A stretch of 64,000 bases of DNA. Source: Candidatus Saccharimonadota bacterium (GTDB lineage: Bacteria; Patescibacteriota; Saccharimonadia; Saccharimonadales; UBA4665). Below, in pieces: positions 33,236 to 41,878 of the stretch. The stretch lies in assembly GCA_028286245.1 (NCBI GenBank), contig JAQBRY010000004.1, positions 186,001 to 250,000 of the forward strand. The letters are read 5' to 3'. The stretch's first letter is position 1, and the number at the start of each line of letters is the position of its first letter. Position numbers and translations under genes: made by a program. Below the pieces are notes generated by a model, which was given only the letters and a program-made list of their open reading frames with translations, did not search any database and was not told where the DNA came from.

Positions 33236-34324
33236 TTACGAATCGGGATCGCTTGGCCGGTCGAGGATGAGCGGCTCGACGGCCGGGGCGGTGTCGGCAA
33301 TCTTTATGACGTCTTTGTCGATCTTTTTGAGCTCTTTGTGGGCGGCGTTGTAGTGATTGACGGTGGTGCCGAGACTAACGCCCAGTTTCTGCATAAAGAC
33401 CTCGTAGGCGCTAATGTGGCGGCCAAGCTCACCGACGCGCTGCTGAATTTCTTTGGCTTGGTCTTCTATTTGCAGGCTGCGCAGGCCTTGCAAAACAGTT
33501 TGGAGGTAAGCCATAAAGCTGGTGGGGCTAACGATAATCACCTTCTTTTCGCGAAAGGCGTATTCAATTAAGTCCCGGGCGCTGGTGCCGGTGGTGCCAA
33601 CCTTGTTTACGAGCAGGTCGTAGTAAATCGCCTCGCTCGGGATAAACATAAAGGCAAAATCCATGGTGCCGTCGCGTGGGCGAATATATTTGGCAGTCTC
33701 ATCGATCCTGGCTTTTAAGTCGGCTTTAAATAATCGGGCCAGGCCCTCACGCTCCAATTTATCTTTTGATTCAACCAGCCGGTTGTAATTTTCTAAACTA
33801 AATTTAGAATCGATTGCCAATAACTTTCCCTTATCGAGTACTACCACAGCGTCGGCAATCAGATCCTTGCCATCATCTGCCTTACCGATTTTGTGCTGCA
33901 AATGGAACCGCTCGGGCGGCAACACGTTTTCTAGTACGGATTGCAGATAGTATTCGCCCAGCACGCCGCGCTGCTTTGGGTTTTGTAGAACATTTTGCAG
34001 GGTTTTTAGCTCGTCGGTAACGGCAAAGACTTGCTTATTGGTTTCTTTGAGTTCGGTTAAGTTACGCGTTACTTCGGCAATAATTTTACTGCTCTCACTA
34101 AACTGCTTCTGCAGACTGCCCAGCATCATAGCCTGGTTTTTATCAAATCGATCGGCCATCTGGGTTTGCAAGCCGGCTTTTAGGTCGGTGATATCGGTAC
34201 TGAGCTTGGTTAAGTCCTGCTTGAGCAAGAGGGCGCTCTGACCATCTGTACCAGCGGGCTTACGGAGCAGCATGGCAATTAGCACTACAACAGCCAATCC
34301 CAAAACAATAACAGCGATAATCAT
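33236..34324 (-). CDS. rmuC: RmuC-family DNA recombination protein
   Basis: 362 residues. RmuC limits rearrangement at inverted repeats and may be a nuclease. An N-terminal membrane helix (about 2-18, IIAVIVLGLAVVVLIAML) is followed by a long coiled coil (about 30-110) and a PD-(D/E)XK-like domain: QRGVLGEYYLQSVLE, then DAVVVLDKGKLLAIDSKF with the D-x-K pair, and FMFIPSEAIYYDLL. TATGAT with an upstream TGT lies six bases before the ATG, so the transcript is probably leaderless. Confidence 0.93.
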   Translation of the reverse strand: MIIAVIVLGLAVVVLIAMLLRKPAGTDGQSALLLKQDLTKLSTDITDLKAGLQTQMADRFDKNQAMMLGSLQKQFSESSKIIAEVTRNLTELKETNKQVFAVTDELKTLQNVLQNPKQRGVLGEYYLQSVLENVLPPERFHLQHKIGKADDGKDLIADAVVVLDKGKLLAIDSKFSLENYNRLVESKDKLEREGLARLFKADLKARIDETAKYIRPRDGTMDFAFMFIPSEAIYYDLLVNKVGTTGTSARDLIEYAFREKKVIIVSPTSFMAYLQTVLQGLRSLQIEDQAKEIQQRVGELGRHISAYEVFMQKLGVSLGTTVNHYNAAHKELKKIDKDVIKIADTAPAVEPLILDRPSDPDS

Positions 34325-34330
34325 GACTCT

Positions 34331-34336
34331 ATCATA
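34331..34336 (-). promoter_or_regulatory. leaderless-type -10 box of rmuC
   Basis: TGT-TATGAT (extended -10), six bases, ATG. Confidence 0.55.
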
Positions 34337-34352
34337 ACATTTCTTATGCTTA

Positions 34353-35081
34353 TTAGCTGTGGGCGAGGCTAATGGCGAACATTACGGCTGCGCCGAATAC
34401 GGTCAGCGCGATCGTGCGGTAGCTAGAGTGTTTACTGTGGGCTTCGGGCAAGATTTCGCTGGCCCCAATGTAGAGCAAAAAGCCTGCAAAAAAGCCAAGA
34501 TATATCACTAGGGCTCCCTCAGAAACGGTAAAAAAGAGGGTGCTCACGGCACCGAGTACGGGCGCTAGGGCGTCCACAAAGAGCAGTTGGAGCGCGCGCT
34601 TCCTATTATTCTTATTGAGCAGCATTAAGCTAACGGTGTTTATGCCGTCGCTAAAATCATGGGCAATGACGGCAATGGCCACGGCAACACCGATACTGTT
34701 GCCTGCCTGAAAGCCGAGCCCAATTGCCAGGCCATCAAAAAAACTGTGTGCCGCCAGCGCCAGTGCGCTTATAATGCCAACCTGAGGGTGATGGTGTGAC
34801 CCGTACTCATCCTCTTGGCTGTGATGAATGAGTATACTTTTTTCGATTATATGAAATGCCAAAAACCCACAAACCAGAGCGATCATAGCGTAGCGCGCGT
34901 TGGCGTGATGGTGCTGGATGAGCTCGAATATTTCGGGCAGCAAGTCAAAGGCGACGACACCCAACAGTATACCGGCGGTAAAGCCCAGGATACGGTGCAA
35001 TCGATCGCGATTACGGAGCGCAAACATGCCGCCAGCGGCGGTAGAGACAAAGGTAGTAGCAGCAAGAATTATCGGTAACAT
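34353..35081 (-). CDS. ZIP-family metal transporter
   Basis: 242 residues from ATG 35081; a TTG three codons upstream is the alternative. ZIP proteins import divalent metals such as zinc. Seven to eight hydrophobic helices are visible. A His-rich cytoplasmic loop (HHSQEDEYGSHHHPQ, about 87-101) follows helix three, and the metal-binding helices contain HSFFDGLAIGLGF and AHDFSDGINTVSL. The gene ends 28 bases before rmuC begins on the same strand. Confidence 0.92.
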   Translation of the reverse strand: MLPIILAATTFVSTAAGGMFALRNRDRLHRILGFTAGILLGVVAFDLLPEIFELIQHHHANARYAMIALVCGFLAFHIIEKSILIHHSQEDEYGSHHHPQVGIISALALAAHSFFDGLAIGLGFQAGNSIGVAVAIAVIAHDFSDGINTVSLMLLNKNNRKRALQLLFVDALAPVLGAVSTLFFTVSEGALVIYLGFFAGFLLYIGASEILPEAHSKHSSYRTIALTVFGAAVMFAISLAHS

Positions 35082-35135
35082 TGTATACAAGCTAGTTTGG
35101 AGGCTACGGGCTGTATTTGCAAATTATTATTGCCT

Positions 35136-35160
35136 AAAAATCCGAGGTGTTACCTCGGAT
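35136..35160 (-). terminator. intrinsic terminator after the mpg operon
   Basis: Minus strand: ATCCGAGGT-AAC-ACCTCGGAT, a nine-base-pair perfect stem with a three-base loop, followed by TTTTT. It lies 62 bases after the mpg stop, before the ZIP transporter. Confidence 0.85.
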
Positions 35161-35222
35161 TAGTGGAAGCCTCACACTTCCTATACTGGATTATACCGCT
35201 CATGGCAAAAAATAGTTGTGGG

Positions 35223-35804
35223 TTATTTTACAGCCAAAACCGGATTAGAAGCGTACGGATTATCTTTAATGTAAAAGCGCCATGGCACATCTTTAGCCCT
35301 AGAGATACCGATGCGGGTCGTCTGGGCAATTGTGCTCGGTGCGAGCGGCGGATTAATCCGTAAGACGAGCGGTGGCCGGCTCAGCTCGTGTCCGTTTAAC
35401 TGTTTATCTATACCGAGAGCCTGGCAAACCTTGGCCGGGCCATTGGTGGCGGTAATACCCGTCTTACCGCGGCGTGCTTCTATGAGCTCAGTGCCGCGTA
35501 CCGGCTCCACCGCCCGAATAAGCACTGCCGATCCCTCGCCAACCGGTCCAGCCACCACATTACAGCAATAGTGCAGTCCATAGGTAAAGTAGACGTACAG
35601 ATGGCCAGCTGGCCCAAACATAACTCGCGTTCGTTCGGTTTTGCCCTTGTAGCTATGGCTGGCAGCGTCCGACTGATGGTACGCCTCGGTCTCAACAATT
35701 TTTACGAGCATTGTTTGGCCATCGAGCCGCCGTTCAAGGTAACACCCGAGTAAACGGGCGGCCACCTGCTCAACCGGACCTTGCAGGGCGGTCTGGAGAC
35801 TCAT
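35223..35804 (-). CDS. mpg: DNA-3-methyladenine glycosylase (AAG/Mpg family)
   Basis: 193 residues. It removes alkylated purines to start base excision repair. Family features are LLGCYLERRL, the active-site region IVETEAYHQSDAASHSYKGKTERT with the catalytic Glu in VETEAY (about 37-42), FGPAGHLYVYFTYGLHYCCNVV and the C-terminal RIGISRAKDVPWRFYI. Its start overlaps the upstream hydrolase stop (ATGA). A clear terminator follows. Confidence 0.95.
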   Translation of the reverse strand: MSLQTALQGPVEQVAARLLGCYLERRLDGQTMLVKIVETEAYHQSDAASHSYKGKTERTRVMFGPAGHLYVYFTYGLHYCCNVVAGPVGEGSAVLIRAVEPVRGTELIEARRGKTGITATNGPAKVCQALGIDKQLNGHELSRPPLVLRINPPLAPSTIAQTTRIGISRAKDVPWRFYIKDNPYASNPVLAVK

Positions 35805-36655
35805 GACAACAGATCCTTTAACCGGCTGTGGCCGGTGCTAGTCTGGCCTGCTTTGAGGGCAGCTCGGACTCTTTCGTATATAAATAAGCTGGCCCGCTGG
35901 GTAACGCGGTGCCGTTCCCGAATAGTATGGGCACTAATATGCCCTGTGTCTGTGCCAAAAATTTGCTGGACCTTACCGCGAATAACGAGCATGTCGCGGC
36001 GTCCAAACAGTACATCAATGGGCATTTTGAGCTGCACAATCTCGGCGGCGGCATTTTGTTTAACGATAGTGTTTTTTAAACTCTTTACATACGGCTGCCA
36101 GCTAGCGGCATCAATTTGCTGACCGGTTACTTTCTGCACCAAGGCCTGGGCAAGGCCCTGCTTCCCCTTGGCGACCGGCTGCATTGCACTAATTTGATCA
36201 TACAGGGTGCGGTAAGCGTCAACGCGCCACCGATAGCGCCGTTTGTTTGGCAAACCTTCATAAATGGGCATTTCGTAGAGCACCAAGTGTTTGACCAGAT
36301 CCGGACGCCGGTAAGCCAGCCTAACGGCTATTAAGCAGCCCATCGAGTGGCCGACAAGAATGATGGGTTGTGTAGGCCGGAGCTTTTTAATACTCGCCAG
36401 CAGCGCGTCCACATGATCATCTACCGTGTAATCAAGCCAGTCCGGTATGGGTGACTCACCAAAACCGAGCAGGTCAAAGCCCACAACCCGGCAATTATCG
36501 CGACTAAACATCGGCACCAGCGGCTGCCAAACGACATGCGATTGCCCAATGCCGTGCAATAGAACTACCAATGGTCCCTTTCCAGTATCTGTACCCCGAT
36601 GGAGCCTAAGGGGACGCCGAAGAACACGATATTTTAGATATTCACTAACCGTCAT
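35801..36655 (-). CDS. alpha/beta hydrolase
   Basis: 284 residues. The oxyanion region VVLLHGIGQSHVVW (about 31-44), nucleophile elbow LVGHSMGCLIA (Ser about 102), acid segment DVLFGRRDML (about 220-229) and a His in RERHRVTQ give a complete catalytic triad. The substrate is unknown; the family includes esterases, epoxide hydrolases and C-C bond hydrolases. AGGAGGT is placed nine bases before the ATG. It lies between DUF475 and mpg in one operon. Confidence 0.88.
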   Translation of the reverse strand: MTVSEYLKYRVLRRPLRLHRGTDTGKGPLVVLLHGIGQSHVVWQPLVPMFSRDNCRVVGFDLLGFGESPIPDWLDYTVDDHVDALLASIKKLRPTQPIILVGHSMGCLIAVRLAYRRPDLVKHLVLYEMPIYEGLPNKRRYRWRVDAYRTLYDQISAMQPVAKGKQGLAQALVQKVTGQQIDAASWQPYVKSLKNTIVKQNAAAEIVQLKMPIDVLFGRRDMLVIRGKVQQIFGTDTGHISAHTIRERHRVTQRASLFIYERVRAALKAGQTSTGHSRLKDLLS

Positions 36656-36669
36656 GGTCGTGCTACCTC

Positions 36670-37701
36670 CTATTTAGAAGCATTAGAAGCGAGGGCGCGA
36701 GCCGCGTTGAACTTGCGAGACGAAATAACCGACGCAATAATAATCACAATGCCCGTGGTGCCGGTAATAACTTCTGGAACTTCGTGAAAAATACTAAACA
36801 TCAGTGCTGCCGCCAATGCAAAGATGGCGTAGTGCGCCCCATGCTCCAGAAAACGGAAGGCTTCGAGCGTGCCGTTTTTAACCATATACACCGTGAGCGT
36901 CCGAACCCAGAAGGCGCCCACACCCAGCCCAATAGCAATCAGTGGCACTGAGTTAGTAATTGCAAAGGCGCCGAGTACGCCGTCAAAACTAAAGCTGGCG
37001 TCTAGGATTTCAAGGTAAATAAAGGCTACAAAGGCACCCCAACCAACATATTTAGCACTAGCGTCCTTACCCGTGGCCCGGCTGAGGCCGGCAATCAGAA
37101 GATGGATGGCAGTATAGGCAACTACGCCGGACAGGCCGCCCTTAAGTACCTCACCACGGTCACTAGACAGGAGCCCGACAACAACTACCACCATGGTCGC
37201 AATCAGCGGTGCCAACCAAAGGCCACCACCAATCTTTTGCAAGGGGCGTTCGAGCTTATGCAGCCATAAGATTTCTCGGTCGCTATCTAAAAAGAAGTAC
37301 AGCGTGAGCAGCAAAAGAAAGGCGCCACCAAACGAAGAAATAGTAAGGTGGGCTGCCCCAAGATAATGCGCGTAGTGCGTCGGATCATTGAGGGCCAGGT
37401 CTAAAACCTGACGCCATCCCAGATTGGCCGTAAACGAGACGATTGCAATCGGAAAAACAAGTCGCATCCCGACTACCGCTATGAGTATACCGACGGATAG
37501 AAACACCAGTTGCCACAACTTAGACATCCGGATCAGAGTCTTAGCATTTATAACAGCATTGTCAAAGCTAAAGACTACTTCTAGGGCAATTAAAATCGCT
37601 ACCGTAATGGCTGCACCAAATCCTAGATATATCCAGGCGCCACCAATCGAAAGTATCGTCAGGACAAAGGAGTAAAAGAACTCTTTAAACAGGCTTTTCA
37701 T
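36670..37701 (-). CDS. DUF475/TerC-like integral membrane protein
   Basis: 343 residues with about nine hydrophobic helices. TerC-superfamily acidic motifs occur twice: EVVFSFDNAVINAKTL (about 40-55) and EILDASFSFDGVLGAFAI (about 215-232). DUF475 members have been linked with tellurite resistance and metal (manganese) export in related families; the exact role is not known. Its start is preceded by AGGATAGAG. The gene heads the DUF475-hydrolase-mpg operon. Confidence 0.88.
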   Translation of the reverse strand: MKSLFKEFFYSFVLTILSIGGAWIYLGFGAAITVAILIALEVVFSFDNAVINAKTLIRMSKLWQLVFLSVGILIAVVGMRLVFPIAIVSFTANLGWRQVLDLALNDPTHYAHYLGAAHLTISSFGGAFLLLLTLYFFLDSDREILWLHKLERPLQKIGGGLWLAPLIATMVVVVVGLLSSDRGEVLKGGLSGVVAYTAIHLLIAGLSRATGKDASAKYVGWGAFVAFIYLEILDASFSFDGVLGAFAITNSVPLIAIGLGVGAFWVRTLTVYMVKNGTLEAFRFLEHGAHYAIFALAAALMFSIFHEVPEVITGTTGIVIIIASVISSRKFNAARALASNASK

Positions 37702-37752
37702 ATCACTCTATCCTACCATAGGGCTATTAGTTTTCAGATACACATTTGTATT

Positions 37753-38352
37753 TTATGCGGCAGCTCGCCAGGCGCGTGTGCGGCCAAAAATTGCCAGCAA
37801 GCGCGTTTGCAGATCGGCATTAGCAGGTACGCTTATTGGCTGATCAAACAACGTATGGGCCGGTAGGGCTGAGGCGTTTGGAACTACGGTCGTTTCCATA
37901 ACCGTTTCGGCAACACGCGGATCAAAACGGACTGGCATACCTATAGCCTCACCCAAATCCCAAGCATGAATTAATATATCACCGGAGACCTTTAGTAAGT
38001 AGTCTTCGATGCTATCTTCACTGCCATCAACATTGGCAACGTCTTCCAGGTCTACTTCTGCCAAGGCAGCCTCAACCCTATCGGCGGCGGCCTGCCAGCG
38101 AGCACTAATGTCCAAGGCGTCTTGGTCAATACTGCCATCAGCCACGCGAGTCCCGTGTAGACTTTCCTCGCCATCAAGCACCCTGGCTACGTCATTCAAA
38201 ATAACCATCATGTGGTGCACCAGGTCCTCCACATCATATTCGGCGTCCGGGGTGTCATTGGCATAGTGGCTGGGCAGCACTTGCTTAACCACATAGGTAG
38301 CCTGGCCTAGGCATTTAGAAAATAATTCTGCTCCGTCCATTGCTAGTGCCAT
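37753..38352 (-). CDS. DinB/maleylpyruvate-isomerase-like protein (TIGR03086 type)
   Basis: 199 residues. The four-helix DinB-like N-terminal part (DLVHHMMVILNDVARVL, about 43-59) and the signature HAWDLGEAIGMPVRFDP (about 127-143) match actinobacterial-type metal-binding proteins related to mycothiol-dependent maleylpyruvate isomerase. The role is unknown. A strong AAGGAGGGG precedes the ATG. Single-gene unit between DUF475 and mscS. Confidence 0.78.
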   Translation of the reverse strand: MALAMDGAELFSKCLGQATYVVKQVLPSHYANDTPDAEYDVEDLVHHMMVILNDVARVLDGEESLHGTRVADGSIDQDALDISARWQAAADRVEAALAEVDLEDVANVDGSEDSIEDYLLKVSGDILIHAWDLGEAIGMPVRFDPRVAETVMETTVVPNASALPAHTLFDQPISVPANADLQTRLLAIFGRTRAWRAAA

Positions 38353-38426
38353 GCATCCCCTCCTTACTTATCTGAACATCATAGGGCGGCAGACTTAAAG
38401 CTGACTGTAAGGATTTTCTCTCTGAC

Positions 38427-38451
38427 AAAAAAATGCTAGTGTTTTTTAGCA
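38427..38451 (-). terminator. weak intrinsic terminator overlapping the mscS stop
   Basis: Minus strand: TGCTA-eight-base loop-TAGCA followed by seven T. The stem is only five pairs and includes the stop codon. Confidence 0.5.
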
Positions 38452-39314
38452 GATTTTTCTGTTGGCGCTTCGTGAAGTATTCGTTGCGGCAGTGCAAATG
38501 ATACTGCAGAATCCTTGAGCGCCACCGACAAACGGCGGCGGAAGTCACCAGCAATGTCCCACTGACTAGCTGGCTTAACTTTGCCGTAACAGCGCACAAT
38601 AATCCCATTCTCGGCAAAGTCCTCGGTACGTAGGTAGCTAATAGGCTCAATAAAGAGTGGTTTCCACTTGTCTACTTCGAGCATTTCCAGCCCCACTCGG
38701 TTAATAATTTTTTCGGCTTCATGCAGATCGCTTTCAAAGCTAACCGTAACGTCCACCACTACCGTTGAATATTTAAAGGTCCGGTTAGTAATAATGGTGG
38801 CCTCACCATTTCTCACCACATTGAGCGTTCCGTTGAGGTCTCGCAACTTAGTGATGCGTAAGGTTATTTCCTCAACCACACCCGAGGCACCGGCCGCACC
38901 GGTAGTTCCACCGCTCAGCGTCACGATGTCCCCCACTCGATACTGATTTTCGCTCAGTATAAAGATGCCCGCCAAAAAATCCTTGATGGTGTTTTGGGCA
39001 CCGAGTCCAATAATTACACCAAATACACCGGCCCCGGCGAGGAGTGCAGCCAAGTTAACGTTTAGGAGAGTTAAAACAACCAGAGCCACAATCACCCACA
39101 GTGCAAAGGAGAAAGTCGTATGAAAAATACTAATGATAGTGTTTTCACGCTTTAGCTCCTCTACCTTCGATTCGTAGCGGTCCGCCCGGACAGCCCGGCG
39201 CACCAATCGGTCAATGAGGTTACGGCCGGCAGTTCGTACTACAAAAGCAGCTAGCACAGTGATGATGATTGGTAAAAAGTGGTCCGTAAAGAGCTGGTGA
39301 TAGTGAATATGCAT
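38436..39314 (-). CDS. small-conductance mechanosensitive channel (MscS family)
   Basis: 292 residues. Three hydrophobic segments (about 11-28, 66-85 and 88-112) precede the pore-lining helix LLAGAGVFGVIIGLGAQNTIKDFLAGIFI, the family hallmark, then the beta domain (YRVGDIVTLSG) and the C-terminal alpha/beta domain. It releases solutes upon osmotic downshock. A Gly/Ala/Thr insertion (GGTTGAAGASG) sits in the beta domain. TACTGT lies six bases before the ATG. Confidence 0.95.
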   Translation of the reverse strand: MHIHYHQLFTDHFLPIIITVLAAFVVRTAGRNLIDRLVRRAVRADRYESKVEELKRENTIISIFHTTFSFALWVIVALVVLTLLNVNLAALLAGAGVFGVIIGLGAQNTIKDFLAGIFILSENQYRVGDIVTLSGGTTGAAGASGVVEEITLRITKLRDLNGTLNVVRNGEATIITNRTFKYSTVVVDVTVSFESDLHEAEKIINRVGLEMLEVDKWKPLFIEPISYLRTEDFAENGIIVRCYGKVKPASQWDIAGDFRRRLSVALKDSAVSFALPQRILHEAPTEKSAKKH

Positions 39315-39320
39315 AGTTAG

Positions 39321-39326
39321 ACAGTA
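39321..39326 (-). promoter_or_regulatory. leaderless-type -10 box of the MscS gene
   Basis: TACTGT, six bases (CTAACT), ATG. Confidence 0.45.
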
Positions 39327-39357
39327 CCCTATTTGCTAGCGCATACGCAACCAAATC

Positions 39358-40716
39358 CTACAGTAGCGTAGGCTGACCGGAAAATTCATCTTCTGGCTTT
39401 TGGGTGGTCTGTTCTGGCGTAGCCTCTGGCAGTAACTCAGGAATAAGGTCCTCCTCCAAGCCATCATCAAGCTCAAGGGTTTTTATGGACGGCAGCGCCC
39501 GATTAGTAATACCCTGCAAATCACCATACATGCCTATGGTGTTATCAATAACATTGCGGATTGCTTTTTCCTGATGTGCCCAGCGCAATGCGGCCGCCCG
39601 CTTTTCTTTTTCTATTTCGGTCTGCAGCGTACCGTAATTTTCTACAATAGCCTCCACCCGGTGGCGAAATTCCGGGCCAACCAGGTACTGAAAGAGGTAC
39701 TCCATACTGGCATCTTTATTGGCATTCATTTTAGTGGCAGCATCAACTTGCAGAATAATGCCGCGGAGGGCCACGGCTAAACGAGTAGCAAAGGCCGGAC
39801 TCGACACCCAAACATTATTTTCGAGCTGTTTAAAATCTTTAATGTCACCGGGTAACTCCTGCGAAACAATGACGCCGATATTGGCATTGGCTTCGCGAAT
39901 ATCAGCCTTAAACTTGGCAATCCAGGCGGGTTGCCATTTGCCATTCTTGGTTTCCCAAAGCAGCATACCGCAGCTCGCACCACCCTGGTTGTGCACAATC
40001 TGCTTCATATCGGCCCCGCGAGCGCCTTTCTTGACCTCTTGGATTTCGTCGAACGGGAACTCCTCCCGCAGTCGGTTTTCTAGGTCAAGCTCCAAAACTT
40101 CGCCCTGATTTTGCTGCGAGCCTTGCTCGGCCTTACGCTGAGCATCAGCGAGGGCTTTTTGGGTGTCGGCTAATTTTTTCTCGCTCTCGGCTATCTTAAG
40201 CCGATAACTTTCCGCTGCCAAATGAGCACTCTCTTCACGGATTTTGGCTTCCTCGGCACTAAATTTCTTTTGGGCTTCGAGGTCAGCGTTGGCCCGAGCC
40301 TGCTTTTCGGCGCGTAGTTCAGTCATAATTTCGCCCAGCTGCTCGCGGAGCTGCTTATTGGCGGCCTTTTCGGTGGCAGCATCGTCTTGCAGCTGCTTAG
40401 TAGTGAGCTCTTGCTCGGCAGCTAATTGTTTCTGAGCGCTGCTTGCAGCCAGTTCAATCTTTTTCTTGGCGAGCTCAAGCTCGGCGGTGGCCTGCTGCTG
40501 CAACAGCTCACGCTCGCCGGCAAGTTGCTTTTCCGTAAGAGCTTTAGCAGCCTGACGCTCTTTGAGGACCGATGCCTCTGATTCTAGGCGTAGCTTTTCT
40601 AGCTCGTCTTGATGTTTATGACGCTCGGCAGCTAGCACCCTGGCCTCTATTTGACCCTCGAGTGCCTTGTCTACCTCAATCTCTACACCACAATTTTTAC
40701 AAACTATCGTATTCAT
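39358..40716 (-). CDS. DUF2130 nuclease-like coiled-coil protein
   Basis: 452 residues. An N-terminal CKNCGVEIEVDKALEGQIEA segment with two Cys leads into a long Lys/Glu/Ala-rich coiled coil (about 35-200). The C-terminal DUF2130 domain has FPFDEIQEVKKGARGADMKQ and LWETKNGKWQPAWIAKFK, a probable PD-(D/E)XK-type nuclease core. Function is not established in the family. GATAAT with an upstream TGC lies six bases before the ATG. Confidence 0.85.
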   Translation of the reverse strand: MNTIVCKNCGVEIEVDKALEGQIEARVLAAERHKHQDELEKLRLESEASVLKERQAAKALTEKQLAGERELLQQQATAELELAKKKIELAASSAQKQLAAEQELTTKQLQDDAATEKAANKQLREQLGEIMTELRAEKQARANADLEAQKKFSAEEAKIREESAHLAAESYRLKIAESEKKLADTQKALADAQRKAEQGSQQNQGEVLELDLENRLREEFPFDEIQEVKKGARGADMKQIVHNQGGASCGMLLWETKNGKWQPAWIAKFKADIREANANIGVIVSQELPGDIKDFKQLENNVWVSSPAFATRLAVALRGIILQVDAATKMNANKDASMEYLFQYLVGPEFRHRVEAIVENYGTLQTEIEKEKRAAALRWAHQEKAIRNVIDNTIGMYGDLQGITNRALPSIKTLELDDGLEEDLIPELLPEATPEQTTQKPEDEFSGQPTLL

Positions 40717-40722
40717 ATACCT

Positions 40723-40728
40723 ATTATC
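40723..40728 (-). promoter_or_regulatory. leaderless-type -10 box of the DUF2130 gene
   Basis: TGC-GATAAT, six bases (AGGTAT), ATG. Confidence 0.45.
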
Positions 40729-40778
40729 GCAATACCGGGCGACAACCCCAAATTATTTTACATAAATGTAAGAATTAT

Positions 40779-40997
40779 TTAATGTTTAGTATTGTGCTTT
40801 TTGCCTTCGCCGTAGGCCGTACCAACCGCAAAGCCAAGTCCCGAACCAAGCGCAATACCCGGTCCAATACCCAGCGCCAAATTATCCATTAGCGCTCCCA
40901 CAATAGCACCTGCGCAAATTCCTACCGAAATACCCAGTGACATGCCAACAGCGCCGTAACTGGCAGGACTATCCGAATCAATCTTATCTTTGTGCAT
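40779..40997 (-). CDS. small glycine-zipper membrane protein
   Basis: 72 residues from ATG 40997, chosen because AAGGA lies seven bases upstream; ATG 41024 would add nine residues. Two Gly/Ala-rich hydrophobic stretches (SYGAVGMSLGISVGICAGAIVG and LGIGPGIALGSGLGFAVG, each shown in part) with GxxxG spacing, then a His/Lys tail. Not recognised; it resembles the 106-residue protein at 13921 in kind but not obviously in sequence. Confidence 0.7.
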   Translation of the reverse strand: MHKDKIDSDSPASYGAVGMSLGISVGICAGAIVGALMDNLALGIGPGIALGSGLGFAVGTAYGEGKKHNTKH

Positions 40998-41068
40998 GCC
41001 ATTTCCTTTTTTAGCTACTCCCATAGTAACCGTTATTAAAAATTTGACTGTAATAATTCTCGTAGCGC

Positions 41069-41878
41069 TTAGCGGCTAGCTTGTCTGCGAAAGAGTATGG
41101 AGGCCAGTGGAATCGTAATTATCATTGATCCCAATCCCCAAGCAAGTGCAATCCAGCCATGGTTGCCAATCGGCGTGCCCAGTAGCAGCGCTCGGAGCGC
41201 ATCAATAAACTGGGTAATCGGCTGATTCTGCGCAAAGGCCTTCAGTACGGAATTCATGCTGTCCGTACTTACAAAGGCGCTACTGGCAAAAGTCAACGGA
41301 AAAATAATCACAAAGGTAAGCCACTGTACGGCTTCCACGCTTTTAGCCAGCACGCCGACGATGGCCGCCAACCAAGAGAAGGCTAGGGTAAAGAGTACGA
41401 TTAAGCCGGCAATTTGCAGCCACTCAAAAAGGTTGGCGCTGCTACGGAAACCAATTGCCAGCCCCGCCAAAATCATAACTACTGTCGATAAACCATTGCG
41501 AAACAGGTCCGAAATAACGTGGCCACTCAGAACGGCAATATTATTCATAGGCAGCGACCGAAATCGATCAATGATACCCTGTTGCAAGTCGTTGCAAATA
41601 GATACTGCCGTTGTGGTAGAACCAAAAGCCACGGTCTGAATAATAATCCCCGCCATCAAAAAGTTAATGTAGCTGACGCCGTGTGGCAACGACTTCTCGA
41701 TAGCACCACCGAATACGGCCGCAAACAGTACAAGAAACATGATTGGCTGAAAGAACGTACCAAGCAGCTGGTCGGTATTACGAACAATGTGCGTTGTGCT
41801 GCGCCTAATCATGATTAAGGCGTCGGTTATTGCAAATACGATTTTTGGTTTGTGCTCAAATTGTAATTCGGTCGCCAT
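41069..41878 (-). CDS. ABC-2 type permease (DrrB-like)
   Basis: 269 residues with six hydrophobic segments. The ABC-2 pattern is clear: an N-terminal cytoplasmic stretch ending in FFQPIMFLVLFAAVFGGAIE, then YINFLMAGIIIQTVAFGST, and the NDLQQGIIDRFRSLPMN coupling region (about 95-110). It pairs with the ATPase gene immediately upstream (stop and start are adjacent). The DrrAB-type pair usually exports drugs or lipids; the substrate here is unknown. Confidence 0.92.
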   Translation of the reverse strand: MATELQFEHKPKIVFAITDALIMIRRSTTHIVRNTDQLLGTFFQPIMFLVLFAAVFGGAIEKSLPHGVSYINFLMAGIIIQTVAFGSTTTAVSICNDLQQGIIDRFRSLPMNNIAVLSGHVISDLFRNGLSTVVMILAGLAIGFRSSANLFEWLQIAGLIVLFTLAFSWLAAIVGVLAKSVEAVQWLTFVIIFPLTFASSAFVSTDSMNSVLKAFAQNQPITQFIDALRALLLGTPIGNHGWIALAWGLGSMIITIPLASILFRRQASR

